Below are positions 22,186-34,914 of a stretch of DNA of 64,000 nucleotides, one piece after another. Within the stretch, counting starts at the first letter, position 1. Each line of letters starts with the position of its first letter. Both the position numbers and the translations under genes were made by a program. Under the pieces are notes generated by a model. The model was given only the letters and a program-made list of their open reading frames with translations. It did no database searches and was not told the origin of the DNA. This DNA is from Tetradesmus obliquus. Taxonomy: Eukaryota > Chlorophyta > Chlorophyceae > Sphaeropleales > Scenedesmaceae. The stretch lies in the NCBI GenBank assembly GCA_030272155.1, contig CP126191.1, positions 2,688,501-2,752,500 of the forward strand, written 5' to 3'.

Positions 22186-22786
22186 CATGGATACAAGCAG
22201 CATAGGCAGCGACAGCAGCGCAGGACGCAGCAGAGGGAAGCACCACCACCAGCAAAATCAGCACGACACCAAGCAGCAGCAGCAGCAGCAGCAGCCGTAC
22301 CACCCACAGCAGCAACAGCAGCAGCAGCAGGACACAAAGCAGCGGCCGGACGAGCCGCCGCAGCAGCAACCCAAGTCGCTGCGGCTCTCAGCCATCTCAA
22401 AAGAGCAGCTAGAGGCACACGCAGCAGCGTACGCGGCAGCAGCGGCAGCGCACATGAGCTTACACAGCCAAGCGCGGCACGGCTATGCCACAACATACAG
22501 CCACACGCCTTCGTCATGTGCTGCCCCAGAGGCCACCACTGCACCTATCAGCCGCATATCTAGCTGGATATCTACACTACCCGACCCTGAGTCAGCACCC
22601 TCTGTTGGGCCTGAGCCAGAGCAAGCCCCCTCAGTAAGCAGTAGCAACACAGTGCACAGCTACGAGGAGGCAGCGTGCGCGCCGTCGCTAGCGCGGCCCA
22701 GCATCTGGCAGAGCAGCGTGGATTCAGACGTAGAGCGGCAACGGCTAGGCTGCTGTGGGCGGCTGAGCTTCCTGGGAGCCATTTGA
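22064..22786 (+). CDS. low-complexity Asp/Gln/His-rich protein, function unknown
   Basis: The frame ends at 22786 and encodes about 240 residues. It has a (GAT)n poly-Asp tract at 22138-22185, several poly-Gln blocks, a Ser/Pro-rich middle and a Cys-containing C-terminus (GCCGRLSFLGAI). The mixed composition in the second half and the duplication of its last codons downstream suggest real coding sequence. The true start is uncertain; an acceptor CTGGTTCAG at about 22050 lies just before the ATG, so upstream exons are likely. No domain is recognised. The paired Cys near the C-terminus could be a lipidation site, which is speculative. Confidence 0.45.
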
Positions 22787-22957
22787 GCAGCAGCTGCAGT
22801 AGCAGCAGCAGCAGCAGCAGCAGCGGCGGCGGCGGCAGCTGCAGCTGTTTAGTTGCTGAGGGCGGCCCAGTGTAGGAAGTAGCAGCCAATTGTGCGGCAC
22901 CTGGAGCGGCAGCGGCTGGGCTGCTGCGGGCGGCTGAGCTTCCTGGGCGCTCTTTGA
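22723..22957 (+). repeat. duplicated 3' end of the preceding gene, 171-bp step
   Basis: The last 18 codons and stop (ERQRLGCCGRLSFLGA plus stop) at about 22733-22786 recur at about 22904-22955 with the stop preserved. A CAG/GGC-rich spacer separates the copies. Confidence 0.7.
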
Positions 22958-24500
22958 ATGGCGCCGGCTGCAGCAGCAGCAGCAGCACAGCAGCAGCAGG
23001 GGTAGCTGGAAGCAACTGAGAGCTGTGCACTGTGCAGGCTTGTCTGCTGCTGCTGCTGCTGCTGCCGCTGCTGTGCCTGTGGCTTGTGAGCTGGTTATCT
23101 GCCGGGCGCAGCGGCATGTGCAGAGTTGCACATCTCATGTGGTGCCACTCGCATCAGTGATGGCTTGTTATTTCCCTTGCGTGATGTTTGCTCTGTGACA
23201 TAACCAACGAAAGCAGCGTGTGCCTTGGCACCTGCAAAGTAAGAGTGACATATGCTGGTGTGCGATTGAACCTTTTGCTAGCAGTGGAGTGGTGTCAAGG
23301 AGGACTGCTGTGTTGTGTGGCGTCTTGCGGTGCTGCCCTACCGTGCTTCCCAGGGATTGGGCCACACATGTTTTGACAAGCACTGCTGGCTGCGCTGTGT
23401 AGGCACCCTCTGTACATTGCTGTGCAACAGCTGCAAGCCAGAGCAGCCTACACAGCAAAGTGAACTGCAGCACTGCCGCTCACTGCACAATGCTGCAGCA
23501 AGGTGCCAATTTCTGGACATCAATTGTGGCGATATACAGGATGACTGACTTTGAACCATTGTTGGTTTCAGTGTGCTGCTCTGTACACGTTGGCAATACC
23601 CAAAACATACCACCACACTGTTGTGGCATTGCCATCAACTTCTGCCCAATGTGTGCTGGGCAGCTTTGCATTGCACTGAGTTGGGTATTGTTGGCCATCA
23701 ACAGCAGCACTGTGACTGCTGAACAGCACACGTGGCACTGTGTGCGTGAAATTCAGTCTTTAAAATGTTTGTGTTAGGGTGTGCGCCTCCATGTCAGCGC
23801 TGGTCAACTGTGGTGGCATGGCAGCCATGGTGGCATGGCAGCACTGGCTGTTGTGTTTTGTGAATCGGCCTTGCCTTGTTGTGCACAGCCAAGAGCAACA
23901 CAAAGAGTGCCCGTTTGCCCAGATGATCTCCCACACGTCATAGGTGCCTGCTGCATCTGCTGATGTGCTGTGTATATGCGTCAAGAGGTTCTGCAACCCC
24001 TGGCAGTGGTACCATATGGGCCATGCACAGGGGCATCTTGTGTGATAGCTTGTGGCAGCTGTACATGGAGATCAGGAGGTTTTGAATGCATCCAGGGTAT
24101 CAACAGCAGCATTTTTGATGTTCTGCCTGTGATCTTGGGATATCCCTGTACACGCACAGCTTATCTTGCAACAGCAAAAAATTGAACTTAGGGTATCCCT
24201 GTACACGCACAGCTTATCTTGCATTGCATGTGCATCGTTGTGGCACTAACGGCTGGTCTGAAACAAGCTCTGCTTATGGCCAAACTCTGGCGCCAAGTTA
24301 CATGTAACCGTGTACACTGTAGGGATACTGAACAACAGATCGTAGTACGCGTCACGCTCAGCTTGCGCATGCTGTAGTGATACTATCCTCAAACCATGCA
24401 AATTGGCAAGCTTGCAACACACTACCAGGCATGGTGCTGCGCAGCATGCCTGATGCACATGCACAAGTTAACGCCCCTGCGGAGGGTGGCCGCCCTGCTG
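22958..24500. other. 1.5-kb intergenic stretch
   Basis: No exon found. A two-copy repeat (TATCCCTGTACACGCACAGC with flanks, 54-bp step) lies at 24137-24224. The right part should hold the 3' region of the minus-strand oxidoreductase. Confidence 0.5.
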
Positions 24501-24627
24501 CTACCGCTGCTCAGCCACCGCTGCGCCAGGCGCCTGGCTGCCACTCGGCTGCTGCAGCGTCACCACCACCTTGCCGACACTCCTGCCGCTGTGCATGTAG
24601 GCCAGCGCAGCAGGCAGCTCTGCAAAG
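24501..24627 (-). other. alternative duplicated terminal exon of the quinone oxidoreductase
   Basis: This is a second copy of the last half of exon 6, about 236 bp downstream. It encodes FAELPAALAYMHSGRSVGKV onward to QPSGSQAPGAAVAEQR and its own TAG. An acceptor (GGCTTTTAG) precedes it, and joining exon 5 (ending in phase 2) to it keeps frame. It lacks the first half of exon 6, so an isoform using it would be about 44 residues shorter. Confidence 0.65.
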
Positions 24628-24709
24628 CTAAAAGCCGCGCCAAATGCCCATGCGTAAAGGCAAAAGACGCCATGCACAAAACATTGATGTCCACGCAGAG
24701 AGCCTTCTC

Positions 24710-26639
24710 CTAACGCTGCTCAGCCGCCGCTGCGCCAGCCCTGGCTGCCACTCGGCTGCCTCGTGTATTCACATTTTCACTTGGCTGCATCAGCGTCACC
24801 ACCACTTTGCCGACGCTCCTGCCGCTCTGCAGGTAGGCCAGCGCAGCAGGCAGCTCTGCAAATTCAAACACCCTGCCTACCAGCGGGGGCCCCAGGCGCA
24901 AGCTGTCCAGCTTGTCGTATAGGTCTGCCAGCAAGTCCAGCCTGTCGTATAGCCAGATGAGGTTGAAGCTGTGTATGCAAAACGGGAAGACAGGCGAGAA
25001 CAGCAGCAGCAGGTATCAACAGTTGAAGACCAGAGGGAAACTGGGTCAGCATCCGGATTGCGCGCACGTATAGGCGCACTGTACACAGTGGTCAGCGCTT
25101 GCAGCGGATGTGGCCGCCAGCACAAGCTCCGCTGCTGCTACTAGCGTCCTAGTCGTGCTCCTGCCGCAAGCAGCTTTCATACTGCCAAGGACGTCCCGTG
25201 CATGTGACGCAGCACTAGCAGCAGGATGTGATGCATGCTGCTTTCACAGCAAGCGTCTGATGTTGTGCACACTAAGCATGGTCCACTACTGGAATACCGG
25301 ATGTGCTACTACTGCTGCTGTTGCTGCTGTTGCTGCTGCCATGCTGCTGCGCCTCACTCACCCAACAACGCCCTTGTTGTCGCCTGGCATGGCAATGACA
25401 TCCAGCCTCGGCCGCTACACGCAATCACAGCAATGCAGGAACAGCAGCAGCAGATACTCGTGTTGGCCACGTGCACGTTGTCAGCCTGGCTGACTGGTCA
25501 TGCGCCACACGACCACCGACCAGGAAGTGTGCATGTCACGGCTCCCACTGCTCGAAACTGCCGGACCAGGTTTTGCCCAACCCATGATGGGTCATGCTAA
25601 TGTGCAATGCCTGCCAAAGACATCATACAACACATGAGCTCCTTCACCTATTCACATCACAGCACCTGTGCTGAGCACACAGCCCCACGCCCTCACCTGC
25701 AGCCAGCCCCAGATTAGCTTTGCCAGTGCCAGCAGGGAGGCAGGTGCAGCCAGCAGCACCGCAGGGTTGAGGCTCAGCCTGGCACCAGGCTTGGGAGTGA
25801 GCGAGCCAGCCCTGCGCAAGCACAGCGGTACAGTTGTGTGGGTGTGTGGGTGTGTGGGTGCTTGATACTGTCAGCGGTGAGGTAGAGAATAGGCGTTTAC
25901 ACAGCAGCTGCAGTTGACGGAATGCTGGGGCCGCATTAATGCGTGCACACTTGAGGCAGTGCAGGTAGTGCATGCAGTACAGCACAGTAGCAGCTCACCG
26001 GAACAAACGCAGCACGCAAAGAAGAAAGTGGAGTCCTGCGGCAGCACCCAAAACACCTCACCCAAAGATGACATGGCGCCCGCAGGGGTTGAGCGCCGCA
26101 TAACTCGGCTTGAAATACTCTCCACCCAGGCTGTCCAGTGTTACGTCAAACCCTGGCCGCCCGGCCCGCTTTAGGAAGCCTGACAACTGCTCCGCTATCG
26201 CTGAAGTACCCGACACACGCATTGCAAACTCCATGTGCTGCTGCTGCTGCTGCTGCTGGGATGGGGGTGCAGCCCCTGCAGCGGCTGCTTGCTGTGCTTG
26301 CCCATCACTGCTGCTGCTGTTGTACAGGGAGTCCAGCAGCTGCACTTTGTCTGCACTGCCGACAAGCCCCAGCACACTGGCTTGCTGCCTTGCCAGAATC
26401 TGCAGCGCCTGCAGCCCCACCCCGCCAGCTGCTGAATGCACCAGCACACACTGCCCCGGCCTAAAACCACCGCACTCATAAAGCCCAAATGCAGCCGTCA
26501 GGGTTTGAACTGGGTAGCTGGCTGCCTGCTGGAAGCTCCAGTCTGCTGGGATGGGCCGCAGGTATGCCGCAGGAATTGCCACGTGGCTTGCAAAGGCGCC
26601 GAAACGAAGCACTCCAACAACCCTATCACCTGGCTTGTA

Positions 26640-26691
<52 letters not shown>

Positions 26692-27649
26692 GGTTCAGGC
26701 TGTCCCTGTTCTGCTGCTGCAGCGATAACTACACCGCTGAACTCCAGTCCAGGAACAAAGTCGCCCTTGGGCGCTGCTTTGTACAGCCCTGCAGTACAAT
26801 GCATGCACTGGCAGCAGCTGAGTGCATCAGCCAATTACGTGTTCGTGGTACAGCGCAGCACATGCCAGGTGCCATGATGGGTCTTTGCAGGCTAGCAGGG
26901 TGCAGCCGGCAAGCTTCATGTAACGCAGGCTACTTGATTATTCCGTGCTTTACGCCTAAACCTAGAGCAGCTGGGTGGCAGCGCTCATCAGCTACAAGGT
27001 AGCATCAAAAAGGTCAAAAATCCCAATTAAAGTGACATGTTATATGTTACTTTTGGCGCTGGTCTCAGCAGCCTCCCACCTAGGCAGCAGAAGACGTCAG
27101 CCAGGTTCAGGCCCAGCGCTTGAACCTCCACCAGCACCTGGCCTGGGGAGTTCAGCTGCGGCATGGCCTCTTCCACAAGCCGCAGGCTGCCCATGTCACC
27201 CTGTAACAAAGTGTTATTTGTTTTAAATGTGAAGAGGAGGGCAAGACAGGTGCAGCACAGAGGCTGCAGCTTTGGGAGCGGTGGGAGCAGGGGGGTGTCC
27301 AGAAAAGATTGATGCGCATGTTTCAAACGTTGGCTTGTATTCACACCCGCAATACCAGGCTGGCATAGCTGCATAAAGTAATAGATTGTTCAAATGTCTA
27401 CCCTCTTACCTGGTTTGTGATGTGCCATGCTCTGCGAGTAGCGGGTACTGCCCCAGACATAACTGCTGCTGGTGCTGCTGGTGCTACAGCTGGCTGCTCT
27501 GTTGTTTGTGCTGCTGCTTGTGGTGGTTTCGTACGACGCAGTGTTGACCTCAGGCTACTTCGTGCACCAATGTGACGGTTTGTAATGCCACAACAACGGG
27601 CGTGTGGGGGAGCAGCATTGCTGCCGCTTCGGAAAAGAGCATGCCGCAT
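24710..27649 (-). CDS. zinc-less MDR quinone oxidoreductase (VAT1/QOR-like), organelle-targeted
   Basis: Exons 27649-27410, 27200-27080, 26788-26062, 25811-25697, 25414-25362 and 24968-24710 close in phase for about 504 residues. After an Arg/Ala-rich transit-like leader comes the MDR fold: LVEVQALGLNLADVF, GLYKAAPKGDFVPGLEFSGV (which crosses the exon 2/3 junction), the NADPH-binding AAGGVGLQALQ, and the C-terminal GRSVGKVVVTL. The structural and catalytic zinc ligands of alcohol dehydrogenases are absent, as in quinone oxidoreductases. A poly-Gln insert of about 16 residues sits after the GROES-like strand and a second one later. The start could instead be an in-frame ATG at 27745. It is divergent from the methyltransferase gene, sharing under 300 bp. 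Confidence 0.85.
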
Positions 27650-27941
27650 AGCTGCTCTCCGGCAACTTAAACAGCAAACATTGAACTCGTTGCAAAGGTT
27701 TGGGCGCACGTAGACATCGGAAATCAAAGTGACGAACCCTAGCACTGACCTGCTGTTGCCTGTTCATCTTCTTTGTTGTAAACGTTGCTTTGTTAGCTGC
27801 TGCTGGCAGCACGCATATTCAAGTCAACCCCTGCAGTTTTATTAGGAAACTCAATCGCCTTTCTTTAGTGGAGTCAGGCTCAAACCTACATCGACTGCCT
27901 TATAAAGTGGTGGCACAGCAGTACCTTGCAAACGCACCACC
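27650..27941. promoter_or_regulatory. short divergent promoter between oxidoreductase and methyltransferase
   Basis: The start codons of two head-to-head genes lie 292 bp apart, so their promoters must share this interval. I see no classical TATA or other named box. Confidence 0.4.
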
Positions 27942-28425
27942 ATGTTGGCACACCACACAATGCTGCCTCACACAGCAACACCATCAAGCAGTGCATCACG
28001 TAAGGCATCAGTATCAGCTTGCTCAGCACTCACAACTGTGCCGCGCCATGCAGCAGGCGTTGCAGTGCCGCGCCATGCAGTAGCAGCAGCACTCGCGCCA
28101 TGCAGCAGAGTCAGTAGGGCGGTTGCTGCCTCTGTCAGCAGGCGGGAGCTGCTGGGGGGCTTGGCTCCCTGCTGCTGCTGCAACAGCTGTGTCAGCAACC
28201 GCCGTGACTGGTATGACAAGATATTCGCCCTCAGCATGGTGAGCTTGCAGGATCCTTGCACACAGCTGCAGCAAATCAGCAATTTCTGATTGCATCTGCC
28301 CTCTCTCTGCTATGGTGGACAATGGAGCTGTTCCACCATCCTGATTCCGATCGCCTGCAAAAGAGTGCGCATGAGTCCATGCATCATTGGCAGGCGCTGT
28401 GTCATTTTTTAGTACGCTAACTGGC

Positions 28426-28462
<37 letters not shown>

Positions 28463-28662
28463 AGGCCACTGGCATGCAGGAGTATGAAGCAGCCATAGCG
28501 CCCCTGAAGCAGGCTCTCTTTGACCAGCTCTTCAGTCCACTGACAGCAGCGGCTGACACAGCAATTGCCAACAGCAGCAGCAGCAGCACGTTTAACGTGC
28601 TGGAAGTAGGCATAGGAACAGGCCCCAACTTTCAGTTCTACCCTGCAACAAGCAGCAGCAGC

Positions 28663-28714
<52 letters not shown>

Positions 28715-29526
28715 AGCAGCTGCTCAGTGTCACTGGCATAGAGCCCAACCCAGCCATGTGGCAGTATACGCAGCAGGCAGCTGAAGCGGCAGGCCTGGGC
28801 CAGCAGCAGCTGCAGCTGGTGGCTGCGGATGCGCAGCAGATGCCTTTTGAGCGCGACAGCTTTGATGCTGCTGTTGTAACACTGGTGGGTGTTGTGGCAG
28901 TGCTGCCCTGCACGAACAGTGTTGCTGTGGCTGCAGCGTTGCTTGATTTGTGTCAGCAGTGCAGTGGAAGCCCCTCTCCTATTACGAGCACAGCTTCTTT
29001 CACGTGTGATGGCTCTTTCCTGCGTATAACTGTCCAACAGCATATAGTACTTGAACGATGACTGCGCTGTGGATCATATTGCGCGTGCAATGAATCATAC
29101 ACTGCTGTGCTGCTGTGGAACATGCCCCTGCAGGTGCTGTGCTCAGTGCCTGAACCGCAGCAGGCACTGTCGGAGCTGCTGAGAGTACTCAAGCCAGGCG
29201 GCAGCCTACTGCTAATAGAGCACGTCATTGCACCCCGCTTTGGTCTGCTGCAGCTGCAGCAGCGCGTGCTGGACCCACTGCAGCAGCTGCTGGCAGACAA
29301 CTGCCACCTCACTAGGAACACTGCAGCTGTCCTGCAAGCCAGCGGATTTGAATGCGGAAATAACAATAGTGACAGCTGGGTGCAGCCGCTGGCTGTGCAG
29401 AGCGTGGAGGCAGCAGCAGCGAGAGTAGCAGCTGGCAGCAGTGAGCTGATGAGTTTTGAGGTGCCTGGCATGAGTTTGATTGCTCCGCACATTGCAGGCA
29501 TTCTGAAGAAGCCAGTGTCAGTGTAG
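27942..29526 (+). CDS. METTL7-like SAM-dependent methyltransferase, plastid-targeted
   Basis: Three exons: 27942-28238, 28465-28884 and 29134-29526, all phase 0, about 369 residues. The leader is Ser/Ala/Arg-rich and contains SRRELLGGLA, a motif typical of chloroplast (often lumenal) transit peptides. The mature part has YDKIFALSM-ATGMQEYEAAI, motif I VLEVGIGTGPNF, the SAM-binding acidic motif GIEPNPAMW, motif II AADAQQMPF, and motif III LKPGGSLLLIEHV, the order found in METTL7/UbiE-like class I methyltransferases. A poly-Ser run of about 20 residues interrupts the loop after motif I. The substrate is unknown. Intron 1 ends in a long (CTG)n run before the AG. Confidence 0.82.
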
Positions 29527-30017
29527 TGCAGTGATGGTATAAGATCGAATTTGGACACCTACCGAGTCCTGTGTGTACATGTGGACTACGTTCTTTCACT
29601 ACGGTTAGCAGGCAGCTTGTGGGTCAGCGCGTTTGATGGCGGTTTCGTTGATACGTTGCCGTTCCTGCCTCCTAGGGCGGCTTGTACAGGCTGGTGTTGT
29701 GACGCTGAACCTTCTGACAGGCCCTTGCAGGCGAACAGAAGGGCATCAATGTCAACACAGAAGCCGTGTGATGCGTTGCAGGAACTTCCTGCTGTTGAAC
29801 AGCACGCTTGTAAAACGCTTCCTTACATGTCAGCCCATGTCAGCCCCACAAACATGCCAGCGGTAGTGTACGATGCAATGTATGGCTCAGGTACACATTG
29901 CCCAGGGGCCCAGCATATGACTCTGTTGTGGTGCTGTTGTGCTGTTGTGCCCAACACAAGTCCAGGAGCTGCTGAACTCGTCCTCTTACATAAGCTAGCC
30001 AAGCGTGCAGCAGCCAT
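29527..30017. other. convergent intergenic interval
   Basis: It lies between the 3' ends of the methyltransferase (plus) and ARMC6 (minus). TGTAA, the usual chlorophyte polyadenylation signal, occurs near 29808 on the plus strand. Nothing else seen. Confidence 0.45.
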
Positions 30018-30957
30018 CTAGTTGTAGTTGTCCAGCCCCAGGTCCCTCAGTGCTGCACTTGCCACATCCTTGCAGGCAGCAGGGAACAGCACCTTCACAG
30101 CCCTCAACAGCTCCTCAGCCCCAGCAGCCAAAAACCCAGGCCTCAGCTCAGGGTTGCGCACCACCATGTTGCGCAGCGCCATGCACGCCTGGCGCTGCAC
30201 CGCCGCGCCGCTGCTGCTGCCGTTGCTGCTGCCGCCGACGCCAAACACCTTGCTCGCAACCTCCTGATCGTCATCTCCCTCTGCACTGCCGGTTGCTGAA
30301 GCAGCGCTCTTGTCTGCCGAACCATTTGCTGCGCCGTTAGCTGCTGCAGCAGAGGCCTTGGCTGCTGCTGCCATAGCTGGTGCTGCTGACAGGACCTCAG
30401 TGAGCACGTCTACGCCGCCAGCCTCTGCTGCTGCCGCTGCGATGTCAGGCATGCGCAGTACCAGCGCCACCAGCAGGCCTAGCAGCTGCTCCTGCACAGC
30501 TGGGTGGCTGCCATACCCACGCACAGCCCTGCAGCAGCAAGCAATCAAGCACACACAAGTTACAACCATTACAACCTGCTGTAAGTCTCCAACGGTGCAA
30601 CTCCAAGCATTTCAAACAGGCAGGCATCATCAACATGTGATGCTGTTAACATTGACCACCACAACAGCAAGTAACAGTTCATCCCTGCGGTCATCTCAGT
30701 TCAAGTCAACAGCACTTATCAGCACCTGTAACACCCAAGCACTTGTCACACCCACCTCATGAGCGTGCCGAGCGCTCCCGCCTCCGCCAGCTGTGCCTTG
30801 ACTGCGTCGCTGTTGGCCAGCTGCCGCAGCGCTGCTGCTGACCCCCGCAGCAGCTCAGGCGGGCCCTCCAGCGTGGCTGCAGCCAGCAGCGTCTGCAGCG
30901 AGGCCACTCCGCCTGCCTCTGCAAAGGACTTGCAGATCTCGTCATTTGCTGCGATCT

Positions 30958-31033
<76 letters not shown>

Positions 31034-33333
31034 ACATTGCATTGAGTACGAGGTATGTGTGCATGGGTGTGGTTTTAGTACTCACATCACATGCTTGCCT
31101 TTGCTGCCTCTCCCCGGCCGCAATCTTGATACTATGCAACCTCAAAACACTAGCCCACTCATCCTTGCGCTCACCTGACGAATCGCTGCCAGCACTGACA
31201 CCAGGGGCCCGACCTGCCTGTCAGGGCCCTGCTGCAGCTGCTGCAGCACCGGCAGCAGCACTGTCAGCGCATGGTTGGGCTTGCCAGCCAGCAGCCTTGC
31301 ATGCATGAAGGCCTTAGCAGCAGGTGGGCGGTCATCATCTGCTGTTGCGAATGCGCGCAGCGCGCCCGCTGCTGCTCCGGCTGCTGCTGCTGCCTGCGGT
31401 GCTGCGGCTAGGCCGGCTGGGGTGGCTGCCAGCAGCTGCAGCAGCTGCAGCAGGTCTGCTGCAAGGCCCATGTCAACAAACCTGCAGGGGGCGGAAGGTG
31501 CACGCAAAGTACATCAGCACGCGCAAGCACCCAGAACCAAGGCAACGCCAGACACGCACACACAACATAGTGAGCATCAACATGTGGCTGTTGCATGTAT
31601 GTGACCAGCAGATGTGCGCATTGTCACAGCAAAACATGGGTTTCAGCAGCTCAAAGCTGCCCAGCACAAAGTGTTTAAAGTGTGACACATTACACCGCAC
31701 CCACCTGCACTTGCCCTCCTCATCTTGCCATGCAGCCGCCTCTGTGAGCGCTGCTGCCGCTGCTGCCAGCTGCTGCTGCTGCTCCTGCTGCTCAGCGCCG
31801 CCACTCTGCAGCGCGGAACAGCAGCCCTGCAGCAGCTGCTGCAGCAGATCATCGCCACCCAGTGACAAGAAGCTGCTCCTGCAAGCAGCCGACTGCATCA
31901 GCAGCCGAAGCGTGCGCAGGCATGGCAGCAGTGCTGCATTGCGGCTGGAGGGACTGGAGGGGCCGGCAGGCAGCAGCTGCTGCACTGCCTTAGCTGCTGA
32001 CAGCAGTGCTGCAATGCTGCCCTCCTTTGCTGCCACTGCAAGCAGGTGGCGGCAGCAGCAGTAGGGCGCGTAGTTGTGGGTGTTACAAGATTTTTGTGAG
32101 TTGGATGCAGACAGGGGGTGCGCAGGCCACAGGCAGGACCAAGCACTTCATCCGCAAGTGAAAGCCAGCAGCAAACCAACGCACTATTCCTGTAGAACAG
32201 CAAGAGCAACAGCAAACATTGCCTGACACAGTAGGTTGCGAGCTGTCATGCTGTGCTGTGATTTGTCTAAGCACAGCTGGTCAAACCACATATGGTGAAT
32301 TTACTGCTCATTCCCCAGTGCTCCCTGCCCACCTGCCAGCGCCTGCTGCAGCTCCTCCCCAGCCAGGCCCTTGAACTGCTGCTGCAGGGCTGCTGCACGC
32401 AGCTGCAGGTTCTGCAGCTGCACATCTGCTGCTGCGCTGCTGTTGCTTGCTGCGCTGCTGGCCAGCTCTGACAGAGCTCGCGTAGCTACAGCTACTGGGT
32501 GGCTGCAGCAGCAACAGAACAGCAGCAGCAGCGACAGCGAGCACAGCAGATGTTGCAGAACTGCTGCAAAGTGGCGCTTGCATGATGCTCATCTGGGAAG
32601 CACATCAGCAGAAGACAGGAGTATGGCTGCATGCATAAAAAGGGGTTTAAGGCATGCTGCATGGGGCATGGGGCCTGCTTCCATTACACCGCGCCTGTAA
32701 CGTGTGCAGGGATCTGCTTCCGCACCACCAAGTACATGAACCATACGTAATCTGGGCTTGCCACGTCCAGGCAGGCCAGCTGCATCATAACACTTGCAGT
32801 TGCACAGCGGCAGGGCACGGTTGGTGCGCATGCTTTCCACACCTGTCTGTGTTGCCTCCACTGCTGCTTTTGATGATGCCCTCCAGGCTGTACCCCTGCA
32901 AACGCAACAGCAATCAACTTATAAACCCAGCCAGATAAATTCAGCACTGACCATGCAGCATCATGCTTGCTGTCATCGCATGTGCTACAGGTCCTGTATG
33001 GGCCAAGGCCTGCCAGCGACTGCTGTCAAACTGCTGTCACACGCACCTGTAGCTCAAACTCCTCGACTGCACTCGAGACGGCCTCTTCCGCCTGCAAGTA
33101 TACAAAAACACCTTGAAGCAGCCTGCAGGTCGAGATCTACTGCGGTTCTTGATAAAGGAATGAGCAGTAAAGCTGCAGCCCACCTCCATGCCAAAGTCTT
33201 CCATGTTCGTCTTCACCGCCTCATCAAACTCCTCCTACGGCAAAACAAGATGTCATTAAGCTATGATCCACTTGTGATGAGTTGAACGGTTGGTCATGGG
33301 CTTCACCTGCTTCAAGACTGGTTTGGGCGCCAT
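30018..33333 (-). CDS. ARMC6: armadillo repeat-containing protein 6 (ARMC6) orthologue
   Basis: Nine exons: 33333-33307, 33234-33184, 33091-33047, 32895-32843, 32502-32333, 32035-31705, 31481-31175, 30955-30756 and 30528-30018. Phases close for 564 residues, a little longer than animal ARMC6. The N-terminus (MAPKPVLKQEEFDEAVKTNM, then EEAVSSAVEEFELQGYSLE) matches the conserved ARMC6 head. The middle exons give armadillo-type helices such as FAEAGGVASLQTLLAAA. The C-terminus VASAALRDLGLDNYN is diagnostic. The function is poorly known; it is probably a scaffold. Ala/Gln expansions lengthen loops. Intron 7 ends (on the minus strand) in about 25 CTG units before the acceptor at 30955. Confidence 0.88.
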
Positions 33334-33595
33334 CTGCACGTTCGTATCTTGCTCGAGGGATGCAGACGTACTAGCAAGCACAACACCCAGATAGAGCTGT
33401 TAAGGAGTCGAGGATGCACATCAGTTCATCCAGTACGCACTAAAATCATCAAGAAAGGCAGTTCAGGTTGTAACACACTGTCACTTCGCTGCTGCGTGCA
33501 TCAAAGTGGACGAGAGCTCCGGCTATCAACTGTAGCGTTTTGTGTTCTGTCTATGTCAAGTATCTAGTATGCGGTTCGTGTGAAACTTGACAGCC
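33334..33595. promoter_or_regulatory. 262-bp divergent promoter between ARMC6 and UTP13
   Basis: Two head-to-head genes have start codons 262 bp apart. No obvious named element; less repeat-rich than its surroundings. Confidence 0.4.
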
Positions 33596-34471
33596 ATGAG
33601 TTCGGAACAGCTACAGCCGAAGGCTGTGTATGAGCCTGTAACGAAGTTAGAACCTTTTTACACAGGAGGTGCTGTTCGCGTCACTCGGGACCACAAACAC
33701 CTTGCCTGTGCCTGTGGGGACGAGGTCAAGGTGGGGTTCTTTACTTTCTTGGCGGCCTTTGTGCTGCAGCGGCTGCTATAATACGTATCTCAGCATCGTT
33801 TGGACATGAATCGTTTTAGCAGCGTTGCTTGATGCTGCATGGCTGCCAGTGCACCACTGCTGCCAGTGCTGCTGCTGCCGCTGCTGCTGCCACTGCCACT
33901 GCCAGCTTCTCTGTGTTTCAGCCTGCCTGTAAGTCATGACTTATGCTGTTCTTATTGCTGTGCAGGTCCTTGATGTAGCAACAGGCACTGTCACCAAGAC
34001 GCTGCCTGGGGTGAGCGGATGATTGGATGTGGACAGGCCAGCCTGGCTTCCACAACTTGCAGCCAGCAGCACCCTGCAGTGGCTCTGCAGCTGGTTACCA
34101 ATTGTAAGCAGTTGCAAGCAGGGGCAGGGCAGTGCCAAGCACGTGAATCAGACAGAACAGCCGAGGTCGCAGCAGATGCATCCTGCATGTGCGGACAGCA
34201 TCTGCCTGCGGCACGCCTCCTCTCTCGCCTGGCTGGTTTTCTGAATGAATGGCCTCACTGCCACAACTATGTAGATCGCTTCAGCAGCCGAGTGAACAGC
34301 TGCTCTTGCTGCTCATGCTGCTGCTGTTGCTGCTGCTGCAGGACTCTGAGCCCATCACTGCACTTGCGATCAGCCCCGACTGCCGCAGCCTCATTGCAGC
34401 CAGCCGCAGCCTGTCTGTCAAGCACTGGGACTGGGCCAGTGGGGAGTGCAAACGGACATGGAAGGTGGGGC

Positions 34472-34513
<42 letters not shown>

Positions 34514-34861
34514 GCGGCAGCAGCGGCGCCGGCGGTGGCAACACCAGCAGCAGCACTTGCCGTGCTGGTGCTATGCCTGAGCTCTGCAGAAAGGCAGGGC
34601 GGGCAGCAGCACTGCAGCTGGCCCCCTGCCACAACGGCAGTCAGCCGCATTCAGCAGTCAGCAGCAAAGGTGCTCTAGCACCCTTCATGATGCAGCAGCA
34701 GGGCATTTGCGGCAGCAGCGAAACAGCAGCACCTGCGCCCTGCCAGGCGCCATAGCCACACCACAGGCCCTGCTTGTCTGCAGCACTGCTAGTGCTCTCC
34801 AGCTGATCCCCACAGTCTGTGAACCCTGAACCAGCACTGCCACCTGCTGCTTCCCCCACCC

Positions 34862-34914
<53 letters not shown>

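Noticed and set aside
30942..31042. Long CTG/CAG run considered as a CRISPR-like or satellite array
   Set aside because: Pure trinucleotide without spacers, directly abutting the ARMC6 exon 8 acceptor.
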